Assembly (NCBI RefSeq): GCF_048771995.1
Contig: NC_133030.1
Coordinates: 59,986,001 to 60,050,000 of the forward strand
Length of the DNA: 64,000 nt
Direction of reading: 5' to 3'
Source: Taeniopygia guttata
Lineage: Eukaryota; Chordata; Aves; Passeriformes; Estrildidae
A program made the translations under genes and the position numbers. The notes under the pieces are model-generated. The model was not told where the DNA came from, did not search any database, and worked only from the letters and a program-made list of their open reading frames with translations. Of the stretch, positions 41,033 to 53,857 are shown piece by piece. Position 1 is the first letter of the stretch; each line of letters starts with the position of its first letter.

Positions 41033-44014
41033 ATAGAAGTGTTTCTAATAAAAAGGACTAGCAGTTGTGGACATCAATGCCCTTCAAACTACATGCTCAG
41101 GGGCCCTTATTAATTAGTTCCTGAGCTTGCTCTCCTACAACCATTGAGAGTAGCTCTTTGGACAGTTTTTTCCATAACACCTAAGATTTTTTTACTCAAG
41201 CACTTCTTGATTACTGTGGCCAAGACAGCATCAATCACCACTTCACCCCCAAGAACATCTCTACAGACAAACTCCAGGTCTAGGAGGGCACTTTTCCTAG
41301 TTGGCTCCCACAGTACCCATGTCAAAAAGCTACTTTCAGTGTGTACTTCCAGAATTTTCTGGGCTTGTTCAGCTCTTCCCTATGATGTCTCAATTTGCAG
41401 CTAAGAAGTTGAGGTGCACCATGAGTATGACTTTGTGTGACTGATCAAGAGATTTCCTTTCATTCCTTATAGCATTATCCACCAGTGTCATCATCCTGGC
41501 TCAGTGATCCCTTAGAGACTGAGTGAAGCTCACAGAGGGAATAGATTGTCTCAGAAAAGGGATGGCAGACAGTGTCCAAGTGTGCTTTTACTCTAGAGGA
41601 AAGGTGTGGCAGCAATTCCCCCTGCTGATTGAGCAGTGCCTCCTCCATGTCCTGCATGCTCAGGTCTGTGTCAGATTTTCCCCAGGCGGTGTCTAAGGAT
41701 GGGTAGCTCCTCCATACAGACCCCAGTGAACACAAGGAGGAATATTAGCGCTGCCTCTTGCACGGTCCCTGACCAGCTGCAGCTGCCAGCAAGAATTTCT
41801 GGGTCCATCTAAAATGGTCACCCTGGCTGTGACAGTATTAGAGGAAAGGGGGATGAAAGCCATCTTCGTAGCCACTGTAGTGTGACGACCCATCCTTAAG
41901 GGAAAGGAAGCACTGAAGATTTGTGATCAAAATGAATAACAAAAGTCAGGGAGTCCACAATCAGAAAACTTTATTACCTAACTACACACTGGGCTTGGAA
42001 ATCAATGTGTTAGTCCCCTGACATGAGCACAAGGCAGTGGGTTTTGGATAAAGGGGTAGGGTTAAAGGGAAGAGAAGAAAAAGAGGGAGAGATTAATTAA
42101 AGGAAGGGAGAAAGGAAAAGACAAAGAAGAAAAGAGAGACAAAAAAAGAACACCCGTCCTGGTTCCAGTGTTGATCCAGTTAATGGAATGTCAATCCTGG
42201 CTACAGTGCCAATCCCAGCAATAATGCTGAGTTCAGCATCAGTCCAGCTGTGCTGGTCTGGTCTATGAGATGTCCAGGGTCCTGAGGGCACTTTCCAGGC
42301 TTGGGGGTTACCTTTTTATCGACAGGTTTCTCTACCCTAAACACAGGTTTCCCACTTTCTATGTCAATTAATTACCATGTACAGTCTTTTCTTTCAGGCC
42401 TTCCTGGACATGGGTCAGAGGGCTTTGGTGGTTTTTGAGGGTCTTCATCCTACCCTATAGTCCACGCCCTCTTCTTGGCCTTATTCTTGTGCTTATGCTG
42501 TACTGTGCTGTGGCTCTTTCTCACAGAAAAGTGCTGCCCTATTTCCTCCTGGCCCCCCTTCTCCAGCCATATATTGGTCTTTCTCACAGCATTTTAATGA
42601 CAGCAGTCCTTGGCTATTACCAACAGTTCCTGGTTGGCTCCACTGCCATACAATTATCAATGTTAGAGACTCACTCATTGGTCCCTTACATTCTGAGAAT
42701 CAAGAGCTCAAAAGGTCTCACTTTGGACACTTTACAGTTGCAACAGAGTGGGATTTAGTCATAGTAATGTTCCATCATTCATGTCTTTTCTCTGTAACTT
42801 TGTTTGAAGGTTTGTCAACAAGGATATTATTCCACTTGGGTTCTTAGTCAAAAAAAGTCAGCAAAGAAAAATAAATCAGCAAAGAAAAATAATTTTCCAA
42901 GCCTGTTCATTAAAAAAAAAAAAAAAAAAAAAAAGTGCTAGTTAGACACCTGTTAGTTCCTGGGAACAAATTATGTTTCTGATACATTCAAAAGGAGCTT
43001 AATATAAATGGAGTTTGTCAACGCTTAGGCCTAATGAGGATTTCTCAGATTGTAGTGCAGCCAGGGGCAAGGGGAGTCCATCACCACAGTCCTCCCTGCA
43101 ATGGAAGTCAGCTTCTCTGGGCCTCCACACGGTAGTCATCTCTGGATGCTGTGCTGGGGAGACTGCCAAGACAACCCTGTTATGGACAGGCTTACAACGA
43201 AAAATTCAAAGTAATAAAAAAAAAAAAAAAAAAAGCAGGCCAGTTAATTAAAATCAAATAAGCCTGTTTAGTACAGACAGAACAACTGGAAGCCAAAGCC
43301 TCCGGCTAGTCCGGAGACTGTTTCAACAATTTAGTAATTGTACACCTGGGGGTGTTTCCAAGGATACCAGCTCCAAGCAAAGACCCGGGTGTCACACACC
43401 CCAGGCCTTTTAAAGTCTCTCTCTTCCTCCCTTTTTGGGGCGCTCAGGATCCGTGCTGTGATCGGTTTCTTTTTCTGTTGCTGATTGGCCCATAAGCTGG
43501 TGCAATCATTTTGAGATTCTTGCTTCTTATTGGCTGGTCTCTCCTCCAGTCTTAATCCAAGCTGTGGCTGTGTTCTACGATGTTATACCTCTAGAAGCTT
43601 CTCTGCCCCCCCTCCACAAAGATTGGCATTTCCTCCCTGGTTCCAGTCCCCTTTTAGGTGTACACAACAGTATTGAGCTCTGATACAACTAATCACCTTA
43701 CTTTGTAGCCACAACATCCAACCCTGCACCACACCCTGTTAACTACATAGCCAATTATAACTTGTTCCTTGTATCAACAACAATCCTTTTTATACATACG
43801 TTGTTAACAACATTGCCCAAAAGTTTAAATTTTATTTTTTTGTTCCATGAACAGCACTGTTGCTGCTGCTGATGGCAGAGTGCTGCTGCGCAGAAGCTTT
43901 TTATCTTCTCTTTCTGTATCCCACATTCTCCTCTCTTTTCCTCGGGGATGTGAGGTGGTTTTCTACTACTGCCTGTGAAGCCCACAAGCACAGCTGTGTG
44001 CATGATCACCTCTT
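41033..44014. other. Unassigned 3-kb spacer, unit 4
   Basis: Same content as in the other units. No gene recognised. Confidence 0.4.
42912..42934 (+). repeat. Poly(A) tract, 23 A
   Basis: Counterpart of the tract at 8658 in unit 1. The second tract of this unit (from about 43216) has 19 A. Confidence 0.95.
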
Positions 44015-44437
44015 TCAGCAGCCATTGAGCAGCACACTTGCGAGCTGATGCCGAAGATCCTGGTACTCGCTCATCGCCTGAGAGTGGGCAGCTGGATACT
44101 GTGCCAGCTGATGGAAGAGATTGGGTGGCTCAGCTGCTGCAATGTCCAGGGCAAGCTAATCTCCTGAGGCAATGTCTTGTTGCCTATGATAAAGTGGTTA
44201 AGGCATTTCTCCTCCAGAGAGCAGCGCAGGTCACACTGATATCTCGCAGGCGCCACAAGAAATCCCTCCTGCGGCATTGTGACATGGGGAGACTGTTCAG
44301 GAGGTGCATGACGATGGTCTTCAGGGTGTAGCTGGAAAAGCTTGTGCCCAGCAGAAGGCGGCAGAAAAGCTGCAGACATCTCAGGTTGACCAACATCTCT
44401 TGCAGCCTGCAACTCACCTCAGAGCAGTCAAAGCGTG
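44015..44437 (-). pseudogene. Truncated ITPRIPL1-like copy, unit 4, interrupted by LTR
   Basis: The C-terminal fragment carries the same one-base loss as unit 3 (near 44230) and another one-base loss near 44150 (tccagggcaagc). The solo LTR is inserted immediately at its 5' side. This is the most damaged copy of the fragment. Confidence 0.83.
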
Positions 44438-45831
44438 TGTCATGGTTTGCCACGGGAAGAGAATTTTTTTTAGAAAGAAGATGTTCATCCAGTCAAGGGT
44501 CAGGTTTAGATACTGACACTTAGGGTGACTAATTGAAGGTGGACACGCCTCTGAGAACACAGAGGGGTTAAAAGCGGAATTCTCAGGAGAACTCGTCCTT
44601 CTTTGGTTCCGGTCATCGCATAATACGGACCTCCCCTGCCCAGCCCGGGCTGGGTGGGGGAGGGGAGCCATGCGGCCTGCACAGGTAGGCCAGGAGGTAA
44701 AGGATCGGAACCGGCTGGGTCAGCTCCTGCAGATGGAAGGGTGGAAAAATCTGGGATGTCTCCGTTCCCCCCCAGAGTCTATCTCCCAAGAGAGAAAAAG
44801 AGACTCGGTAGTTTTATCAGCAGTTCGCCGCAGGGAAGGAGAAGAGCGGGGGGGCCGCAAGGTGCCCAGCCGGGCTGTGGGAGCTGGAGCCTGGGCAGCG
44901 AGCCATCTCTGGGAGTTGGGACTTTTAACCCTTCCAGAGAAATAAAGGCTTTATGAAATATTACTCCTCCTGAATTTGAAAAAAAGAGAGACAGCTTGAA
45001 ACCTCAAATGTTTAGAAAAGAAGGTTAGGGGCAGATGATAGAGTGGCCTTTGGCTGGACTCTGCTTGTTTACCATAGACTGAACCACTCTTTCTTTCAAG
45101 AGAGACTGCATTTTAAGGGAATGCATTGGTGAACCAAGAGACCTTCTGCAGCAACTACCAGCTTTGGAGTGGACAGAGAGAGAGCTGAGGAGGGTGTGAA
45201 GATGCCCTCCATCTTCAGGAAGAAGAGAAGGCGATCTCTGTCTTTTGGACCCTCGGCCCCAGGGGAAAATGGGGGGGACTCTAGTCCCGAATTGTGATAC
45301 TGGACTGTTGTTCCTGGTGGTCCTTGGCAAAGCATCCTTAAAGGGGCCCTATAAGCAGTCTCTGTCCATGCACGGTGGTGAGAGCACTGTGACATAGAGA
45401 AGAGAATGTCACACTGGCCCGGTGTGTCTGGGCAGTGCCACGTGTGACATTGAAAACACAAGAGGTGGCAGCTGTGTTTCCTGAAGGTCTATGGTGCAAG
45501 AGAGACTCCTCTCGTCCCCGATAGACTCAGTATTGATTATAGTGAAAGGTGAAAACTTGATTAAAGATCCAAATGGGTCTCGCTGGAGTTTGGTGGAGTT
45601 GGGTGGAAGGAAGAGAAATGTTTTAGAAGGTTTTCCTTTCGAATTTTGTGTGTTTTTTTCCTTTCCTTTCTGTTCCTTTTATAGTAGTAGTAGTAGTAGT
45701 GTAATAAAGCTTTTTCTTTTGTTATTAAGTTTAGCCTGCTTTGCTCTGTTCTTGATCACATTTCACAGCATTTGATTAGTAAGTTATATTTTCATAGGGC
45801 GCTGGCATTGTGCCAGCGTCAAACCATGACA
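44438..45831 (+). mobile_element. Solo ERV LTR (1,394 bp), present in unit 4 only
   Basis: Starts TGTCATGGTTTG and ends CAAACCATGACA, a perfect 12-bp inverted terminus with TG...CA ends. It is flanked by a 5-bp duplication (gcgtg at 44433-44437 and gagtg at 45832-45836, one mismatch). The other units have an empty site there. Poly(A) signals lie near 44940 and 45702 on the + strand, the latter just after a (TAG)n run. No internal viral region is seen. The 5-bp duplication and the termini fit an ERVL-type LTR of passerines (inference). It is younger than the duplication that made unit 4. Confidence 0.82.
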
Positions 45832-46131
45832 GAGTGTCAACAAGGACTGGAGGGATCACAGCCTTTTCTGGAGGCAGCTCCAACCTTGGCAGAAATAAAC
45901 CAACCTACAACCCCCTGGCATGAGGCTTTCCCACTACCACTGGTCCCACCAAAGCCAATTCTCCTGTCCCGAGGCTGAAGGTAGAAGTGAAGATGAGGAG
46001 AGCAAAGAGAAAAGCAGCTGCATAAGTTCGAGCACTAGAGTGAAGTTCCTATTAATGACTTTATGAAATGACATTACCAAATACTCCTTGCATTAAAACT
46101 GGCTCCCCATCGCAGTAGTATGGACTTGTTT

Positions 46132-46612
46132 AGGTTGAAAAAGATCTCTAAGATTGTAGAGAGTCCACCCACAAACCTGACACTGACAAGTCGACCTTGA
46201 AACCATGTCCCCAGGTGCCACATCCACACATTCCATAAGAGTCTCCAGACATGACAATATCATTAATTCCACGGGCAGCCATGACAACCCTTAACAACCT
46301 TTACAGAGGAGAAATTTGTCCTTAATACCCAATCTAAGCCCCCCCCCGACAGAAGTTGAGGCCATTTCCTCTTGTCCTCTCCCTTGTTTCCTGGGAGCAG
46401 AGCCTGACCCCCACCTGGGCTGTGGCTCCACACTTCTCTCAGGGAGTTGTAGAGAACAAGAAAGCCCCCCTGAGCCTCCTCTTCTCCATTCTCAGCCCCT
46501 CCAGCTCCCTCAGCTGCTCCTCATCAGATTTGATCACCAGATCCTTTCCTGTGCTCAGACCTTTGCCACCACTGCTTTGGGACCTGTTGCAGCATTCCAC
46601 ACTCCACACAGG
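46132..46612 (-). mobile_element. Antisense CR1 fragment, unit 4
   Basis: As in unit 1, uninterrupted. Confidence 0.85.
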
Positions 46613-47328
46613 CATCTTTTTATCTAACCCTTTCTTGCTCTGAGTGAAAGATGAACCCCTTTTCTTTGCAGTGACCTAACTTGCAGTCTGATTGATGGCT
46701 CTGCTTGTTTACTTCCCTTTTGCATCACCCTCACAAAAGAAGAAGTCACCATACTAAAGAAACTGCTGCTAGAGGGGAGTAGAGAAAGTCAGCAAGTACT
46801 TTGTGAGCAATTCCCGTCCTTTATTCATCAGTGCGTATGATTTGGGCTAGGCAAACAATTGGAAACGGTTGTTTCCCTCTTCCCCTGCTCAGGGTGCTTT
46901 AACGAGGGAAGACTGATGTTGTGGAGAGGGGAAGTACGTCCACAGCCATTCACTTGTTATGATTCTCCAGGGCCAGAGTGGAATACATAAACCTCTGGCT
47001 CCAGCTAGAGGCCACTCACGGCTGGGTTTCTAAGCAGAACAGATCTCTCTTTATGAAGTATCACTCTGCTCCATTAAGGTGTGTGGTACAATAGGCCCAA
47101 TATCTCATAGGGAACAAGAAACAAGAGAATAGAGAAATTGATGCTTCCCGGGAAGTGGCTGAACATTGCTCGTCTATGAGAAGTAGAGAATAAATGTTTT
47201 TTCTCCTTTACTTTTGCATGCACAAACTCAATCTTTTCACTTTAATTAACAGCCTTATCTCAACTGACTACTTGTTTTCCATTTTATGTTCTCTCCCCTG
47301 TCGCACTAGGAAAGGGAGTGTGATGGAG
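46613..47328. other. Unassigned spacer across the unit 4/5 boundary
   Basis: Same possible LTR-derived spacer. No gene seen. Confidence 0.35.
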
Positions 47329-47976
47329 TGGCTTAGTGACCACCTGGCATTCAGCCAAGGTGAACCCACTACACCCATTTTAAAAAAGGGTAGAAAGGAA
47401 CACTCTGGAAATGACCAACACATCAGCCTCATGTCAGTGCCTCGGAAGACCACGGAACACATCCTCCTTGAAGCTATGCTAAGGCACATGGAGAACAGGG
47501 AGGTGATTTGGGACAGCCGAGGGGGAGTCTTGCCTGACCTACCCAGTGGCCTTCAATGATGGATCGATTACATGAAGGGACAAGGGCAAGGCTACAGGTG
47601 GCATTTATCTGGACTACCGTAAAGCCTTTGACATGATCCCCAAAACATTCTCCCTAAATTTGAGAGAGATGGATTTGGTGCCTGGACTGTTGGATGGGTA
47701 AGAAATTGCATGCATGGTGCTTCCAGAGATCAACAGCTAAGAGTCAAGATGGACCTCAAAGTTCTGTTCTCTGAGCAATGTCTATTAATATCTTCATTAA
47801 TCCTGTGCACAGAGGTATCCTCAGCAGGTTTGCTGATGTCACCAAGCAGCAGCTGACACACGTGAAGAATGGAATGACTACTAAAGAGATGTGATGTGCT
47901 TGAGGAATGGAACCATAGCAGTCTCATGTGGTTTAAAAAGATCAAGTATGAGGTGCTGCACCTGAGTCAGGGTAGG
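47329..47976 (+). mobile_element. CR1 LINE reverse-transcriptase remnant, unit 5
   Basis: Decayed CR1 as in the other units. Confidence 0.85.
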
Positions 47977-48573
47977 TCTCAGGATACATGCAGGCACAGT
48001 CTGGCCCAGGATGCCAAGAGGATGGCAGCTCCTGCCTGTCTGTGCCCTGTCAGCCTGTTGTGTATGCCCCAAGGCAGCCAGGCTGTTCCTACAGCACCGT
48101 GTCCCTCGCTCTCTGTGCCCGGCACCTGCGGCCCTGCTGCCCTGCTCCCGGAGCCCTGTCCCCGGGCAGAGCCGTTCCCTGCCCGGGCACTGCCCCTTGG
48201 GGTGCTCCCTGCTGCGGCCTGGGCTGGCCCCAGAGCAGGGTCCCCCTGCGGGTGGCCCCGGGCGGGCCGCGTGTCCCCGGCCGGCTGTGCCCGGGCAGCT
48301 GCCTCAGCCGTGAGGGCTGCAGAGCTGCGGGAGCCCACGGCTCTCTGCCAGCCGCGCTCCAGAGCTCCCAGCTCCAGCTGGCAGGGCCTCAGCGCCCGCC
48401 CTGTGCCCTCCCGCAGGGACAGGCAGGCCAGGCCCTGCTTGCTGCCCTCACGGCGGCATTCCTGGCCCCTGCGCTCTCCAAGGGCTTCTCCGGGGGCACC
48501 CTCCTGCGGCCTTTGGGTCCCTGCACGGGAGCCGTGAGAGACCGGCACAGGGGCTGTTGGCAAGGGCCTGGAG
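47977..48573. other. GC-rich, CpG-rich block, unit 5
   Basis: Has its own version of the variable G run (ctccgggggcacc) and one cg-to-ca change near 48350. Otherwise nearly identical to the other units. Confidence 0.5.
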
Positions 48574-48845
48574 GGACAGCGCCAGGGCCAGTGGCTTCCC
48601 ACTGACAGAGGGCAGCCTTAGGCTGGAGCTGTGCAAGGACTTCTGCTCTCTGAGGCTGCTGAGCCTCTGGCCCACGCTGCCCACAGGAGCTGTGGCTGCC
48701 CCATCCCCGGCTGTGTTCCAGGCCAGCTTGGATGGGCCTTGGAGCAACCTGGCCTAGCGGAAGGTGTCCCTGCCCTTGGCAGCAGGGCTGGGACAAGACA
48801 ATTTCTAAGCACCCTTCCAAGCCAAGGCATTCTGGGATTCTGTGA
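48574..48845 (+). mobile_element. CR1 LINE 3' end, unit 5
   Basis: Typical CR1 3' tip. Confidence 0.88.
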
Positions 48846-49981
48846 TCAGAGGGGCTGGGGGTGGCTTGGCTTAATTTCAGCTAGAGATAATTCACCGCTC
48901 TGAGTTTGGTTGAGTTCAAGGAGTGATGTTCATGAGCCCAGATTCACAGCCCGTGACATTTACCACTACTATAGGCCTGGCTGAGATCAATAAAGTATTG
49001 CACACTCCAGATTCTGCACAAATTGCCTTTTATTGACACCAGAGCAAAGCGTTTTCCAGTTTGCTACTTATAAATGCACTAACTCTAGAGCAGGAATATG
49101 GGTTGCAACAGATAGTAAGACTGGATATGGCTTTACATCTGTACAAAATTTATTATCATGCATGTAATTTATTATAGGCATATGATATAGAATATATATT
49201 ACAGAGTTATATTCATATTTAATGTATACAGCAAGTATATATCATATATATGCTATATATGTAATAAATATATCTATTTTATGAAAAACCTTCTAGACAT
49301 TAAGGGACTATGAGCAACAATATGTGTCATAACAGACACTGACAATAAATATGTGTTCTACTGTTACTATTTAAACAAAATTACATATGCAACTCTTTAA
49401 AATTACTTTTTATCCTTATGTAACTCCATATTTCATATTTTGATATTATTTCTATTACTATATTGTTTGGATTTATCGTATTTTACTAGTATATATGATA
49501 ATTCATAAACTTTATAGTATATAACAGGCATACACAATATATCTCTCTATGAAACAAAATCCTTGATTCTGCTGTAGATTAAATTTCATGTCAGCTCCAA
49601 CACACGTGGTCTAATGCTGACATAAAGGTGTCTCTTCCAGGGACATGGAGAGGCTCCATCCATTGACTCATCCTGGGTCACCAGTGCCAGTTTTCCCTCA
49701 TACTCTCTTTTGCTCCATTTCTTTTTTTCTTTTTCTGTCCCAGATTCCCACTTTTTTCATGCTTGAAATTTTAGCTCTCCTCAAAGGCTGGGAAGAACTG
49801 CATATTGCAGGTGGGGTTTGGAGACTTCAGCTCAGCATGTAGAGCAGGGCTCAATGACAACTGGGTGCCTTTTTTGGAAAGTGAAATGATAGAAAGAAGT
49901 AGAATAAACCCTCCCGCGGCAGTCCACCTTCTGAGGTGCCAGCAGAGGCTGTTGGACCTTCTCCAGAGCCTTTGCACGCAT
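48846..49981. other. AT-rich spacer and downstream flank, unit 5
   Basis: AT-rich from about 49030 to 49580. No gene seen. Confidence 0.5.
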
Positions 49982-50026
49982 CCTCTTCTCCTTAGCACCA
50001 AATTTGTTGGTGCTAAGGAGAAGAGG
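49982..50026 (-). repeat. Perfect hairpin in presumed 3' UTR, unit 5
   Basis: Unchanged arms, loop and spacing. Confidence 0.92.
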
Positions 50027-50098
50027 TGGTTGTCTGCTGCCAGCTGCGAGCAGCACAAGCACAGCTCTGTGCACATGGCCATGGCTCCTGCCCTTCCT

Positions 50099-51658
50099 TC
50101 AGTTATCCTCTCCGAGAGCGATTCTTTTGAACCTCTTGTGCAGCAGCCGGTAATCCCGCATTGCCTGGGCGTGGGCAGCCGGCCGCCGCGCCAGGTGACG
50201 GAAGAGATTGGATGTCCTACCCACTTTTACATCTGGGGGTAAATTGATGTCCTGAGGAAACGTCCGGTTACCCACAATGAAGTGCTCGAGGAATTTTTGT
50301 TGCAAACATATATGCAGGCTGTCCCTGATGTCTGTCAGTCGCTCCCGGAGATGTCCCCTGCGCCACGATGACGCGGGCATGGCACTGAGCAGGTGCATGA
50401 CAATGGTCTTCATGGTGTAGGTGGTAAAGCTGAGGCCCCGAACAAGGCAGGAGAAGAACTGAAGGCATTTGAGGTGCAAGCTGTCAGGGGGGGCCTGCCT
50501 GGCAATGTACTTGAAGAACTCAGCCTCTGCCACAGCGTAGGACTCACGCCAGATTGTGCTTAGTGTGTAGGCCTCTCTAGGTTGGCTGCTCACAAAGACG
50601 GCTGAGTCACCTCTCCGCACCCCGAACAGCGTCTCAATCCTGAAGCTTTCTTCACCATTGGTCACCTTGAATTGGCAGGAGCGTGCGGAGGGCAGCAGCG
50701 TTAAATGCCAGTTGTGTGACTGAGGGAAAGCTGGCCACATTGTTTTCACCAGTTGCCGGAACCAGCGGGCAGTCTTCTGCACGTCTAGGTAGGAGTCGGT
50801 GCACAGGGTGTCTAGGAGGCTGGGTTCCTGATTGCTCCTCAGCTCCTCCTCGGGGTGGTGCAGGAAGCACAGCATGTTCTCACCCAGCTGCTGCCCCGTG
50901 CAGGTGCACTCCAGCTGCACGCGGACACGGAAGTTCCTCACGTGCCTCTGCCTCGCGCTGTCCAGCTCCAGGTGGAAGCTGTGGCCTCGGGGAGGAGTCA
51001 TGGGTACGAGCACACGGTACACGACATCCTGCTCACGGGGACTCCAACCTTCAAAGGCACTGCCAACTCCGATGGCTCGGTGCAGGACTGGGTAGAAACT
51101 GAAAGACAAGACATGAGCAAAGTAAAATGTATAATTGTCCATCAGGTCAGTTACCCACCCACAGCCTCTCTGCAGGTCCTGTGCAGGCCACTGTATGCGC
51201 TCCATTATATCTTGTCCAACACGATCGTCAACATCGTTGTCTTCTTCTTGGACTACATTTTCAACATCACTGTCGTTGTTTTCTGCAAGTGCAGCCCCAT
51301 TGACAACATCAATTCCATCATTGTCATCTTCATTTCCAGCAACATCGCCAACTTCCTCTTCATTTGCACCATGGTTTTCTTCTTCATTCTGCTCTCTCCT
51401 CGGGCTGCTTTTCCACCCAATAATCCACAGGACCAAGACCAGGGCCAGGAGCACAGCAACAGCTAAGAGCTGCAAGTGTTGCATCTTCTTCTGGGAGAGC
51501 TGCTCCACCTCCTGCTCCAGCCGGAGCATCTCCCATTCCAGGTACTTTGCACGCGCTTCCATGCGCCAACGTGTTTCCTCATCCAAACCATCACCCACGG
51601 GCGGTGGGTACTGGATGAGACGTTGCAAGAGCGCGAACAGGGACACGACTGGATCCAT
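50099..51658 (-). CDS. ITPRIPL1-like protein, copy 5
   Basis: Intact 519-residue frame. Differences from copy 1: Ala24Gly, Pro60Gln, Ser113Asn (acidic linker), Ile218Val, Ile425Ser and Gln491Arg. Ser425 is shared only with copy 6. Splice donor at 51965 and acceptor at 51662. Confidence 0.93.
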   Translation of the reverse strand: MDPVVSLFALLQRLIQYPPPVGDGLDEETRWRMEARAKYLEWEMLRLEQEVEQLSQKKMQHLQLLAVAVLLALVLVLWIIGWKSSPRREQNEEENHGANEEEVGDVAGNEDDNDGIDVVNGAALAENNDSDVENVVQEEDNDVDDRVGQDIMERIQWPAQDLQRGCGWVTDLMDNYTFYFAHVLSFSFYPVLHRAIGVGSAFEGWSPREQDVVYRVLVPMTPPRGHSFHLELDSARQRHVRNFRVRVQLECTCTGQQLGENMLCFLHHPEEELRSNQEPSLLDTLCTDSYLDVQKTARWFRQLVKTMWPAFPQSHNWHLTLLPSARSCQFKVTNGEESFRIETLFGVRRGDSAVFVSSQPREAYTLSTIWRESYAVAEAEFFKYIARQAPPDSLHLKCLQFFSCLVRGLSFTTYTMKTIVMHLLSAMPASSWRRGHLRERLTDIRDSLHICLQQKFLEHFIVGNRTFPQDINLPPDVKVGRTSNLFRHLARRPAAHAQAMRDYRLLHKRFKRIALGEDN

Positions 51659-51966
51659 GGTCTGCAGGAGGAGGGAGAGAAGGCCTTGAGTGGGGAAGGG
51701 AGGGCGGGAACTACTGGTTCCTGCAGGGAGGACAGGATGCTCAGGGTTCTGGGCGCAGGAAGGACAGGGCCCCAGACAGCTGGCAGGCAGCAAGGGCTAT
51801 CCCAGTGCCCCTGGAGCTGCAGCAGCAGCAGCAGCCCTGTGGCCTGCCCAAGGCTCTCCCATGAGGGGCTGTCCCTGCAGGCAGGGGGAGAAGCCAGCCC
51901 CGGTTGCAGCGTTTCTGCCCCAGCCCTTGTCCCCAGCCCACCCTCCGCGCCGCGTGTGTACTCACC

Positions 51967-52063
51967 GCTTGCCCAAGCAATAGAGGGCCAGCGTTAACCT
52001 GCAGGGGCCTTTTATTGCTTCCCCCTCTGTGACACGTCCTCTGTGATGTCACAGGTGTCAGAG
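51967..52063 (-). promoter_or_regulatory. Core promoter of copy 5
   Basis: TATA-like element at 52018-52009, CRE-like TGACATCA at 52051-52044. Confidence 0.62.
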
Positions 52064-52588
52064 CGCATCACAGCCCAGCCAACCCCACCCTTTGTGACCT
52101 CAGCCAGCTCCTCCCTCAGGAACTCAGAAAGGCCCTGGTGCACTGCTTAAGGCTGCTTTTGAGGGAAGCTTCTTCAAATAACTCCCATTGTTCTCTCTTT
52201 TGGATTTATTTTCATCTGCCTTCCACTCAGAATCTCATAGATATCCCTGTTGGAAGGCGCCCTTGAGGATCATTGAGTCTAAGCTTTGACTCCTCACGGG
52301 TTGAGCTACACTCAAATCTCAGAATCAGAGTGGTTGAAAAAGTCCCTGAAGATCCCACAGTGTGACCGCGAACCTAACACTGCCTACTCCTTTAAGAAAT
52401 GGAGTCCTCAAATATTCCATGCCTTTTCAATCCCTCCAAGAGTGGGGACTCAGCTATTTCCCTAGGCAGCCACTTTCCACACTTGACAGTACTTTTGATG
52501 AAAGCAGTTTTTCTTCTAAGATCCAATCTAAATATCTATATCTGATGCAACGTGGGGTCATTTTCCTTGTTCTTATTGCTCGTTTCCT

Positions 52589-53259
52589 TGTGTCACTGGA
52601 CAAGTGGGATGTTCAGACATGCCCATTGTTAGCCAAAGATTTTGTCAACAGTTCACGTTTAAGAAATCACTCTGGCCCGCGAGTTCTAAAGATCAAATCT
52701 ATTTATAAAATGAATTATTTATTAAACAAACAAGAGATAATAGATGAAAGATCTCGGAGTTACTTACTACTCAGTATAAAACTAAAAGGAACTAGAAGTA
52801 GATTAAACCATAACAAACAATGTACAACATGGAGGTATCTATATCAAAGCTTGTCAAAGAAACAGGAGTCAAATCTTACACACCACAGTGATGATGATGA
52901 TAATTATTTGGATGTCTTTCACTTAACCTCCTCAGCAGTAATTGCAAAACAAGTGTCCTTGTCCACAAGAGAAACACCACATGTTTCCAGAGAAATGTAT
53001 AGAAAATTTCTGCTTTGTGAAAGTTTGGTATGGCTTTTTAGAGTTATAAAGTGAGGTGCCTGTCAGTCAGAAATCCAGCTTGTCTTTCCAGATCTCACTT
53101 TAACAGGAAGATGTTTCTTGGCAGCTGGGAGATGCCAGCCCACTGTTAGCCCCACAGTGCCAAAAGAAGTCACTGCAAGACTGTTATTCCTGTTTGAATT
53201 ACCTGTCCAGGTAACAAACCACAGATCAGCTCTTGAGCAGAATGAGATGCCCTGCCACA
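52589..53259 (-). mobile_element. Probable solo LTR (671 bp), unit 5
   Basis: Same length and ends as in the other units. Confidence 0.45.
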
Positions 53260-53368
53260 CCTGGGAGAATAAATCCATCCCCACCTGGCTACAACCTCCC
53301 TTCAGGGAGCTGTAGGGAACTGTCAGGTGCCTCTGAGGTGCTTTTTCTCTCTGCTAAACACCCCCACT

Positions 53369-53816
53369 ATTGCAGCGGGCAGTGTTCTGAGTGCCATGAC
53401 CTTTCTGAAGAAGCCTCTCAAAACACTTCGCCGTCTGTGCTCACACCGGGTGATTTCAGCTCTTTTATGATCCGGGCGACGCAGAAGAAGAGACGGGGTC
53501 TTTGTGGGGAGTTCCAAGGTGAGCCTTTATTGAGCTTCTTCCTTGAGATGGTCCAGGGACGAAGAGCCACTCAGGCTGGGAAAGCAGGGATTTACACAGG
53601 GATCTTGAGGGACGGGACAGAACACTAGGGCCAACGGGATTAGGGCACAGGGGTTGAGTGAGGGGGAAGGGCCAATGGGATACATTAAATCTGCATGTCA
53701 CAACAAGGCGTGCTGGGAGAAGCCTTTATCCTCAACCTAAGTGGGTATGGCTTGAGAGGTTTTCCCTCCAGGGGAGTGCTGTGGGTTCTTTCCCTCTTGG
53801 CCCACCAGCCTCCACA
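53369..53816 (-). mobile_element. Solo LTR (448 bp), unit 5
   Basis: Target repeats ccccact at 53362-53368 and 53817-53823. Confidence 0.7.
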
Positions 53817-53857
53817 CCCCACTTCCCTCAGCCCTTCTTCATCAGACTTGTGCTCTT

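Larger units (their letters stand above)
34246..47067. repeat. Tandem unit 4 (12,822 bp, with extra LTR)
   Basis: Longer than its neighbours only because of the solo LTR at 44438-45831 and its 5-bp target duplication. Without them it is about 11,423 bp. Confidence 0.97.
52248..53857 (-). mobile_element. Antisense CR1, split, unit 5
   Basis: CR1 blocks at 52248-52588, 53260-53368 and 53817-53857. The first block is 3 bp longer than in the other units. Confidence 0.82.
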
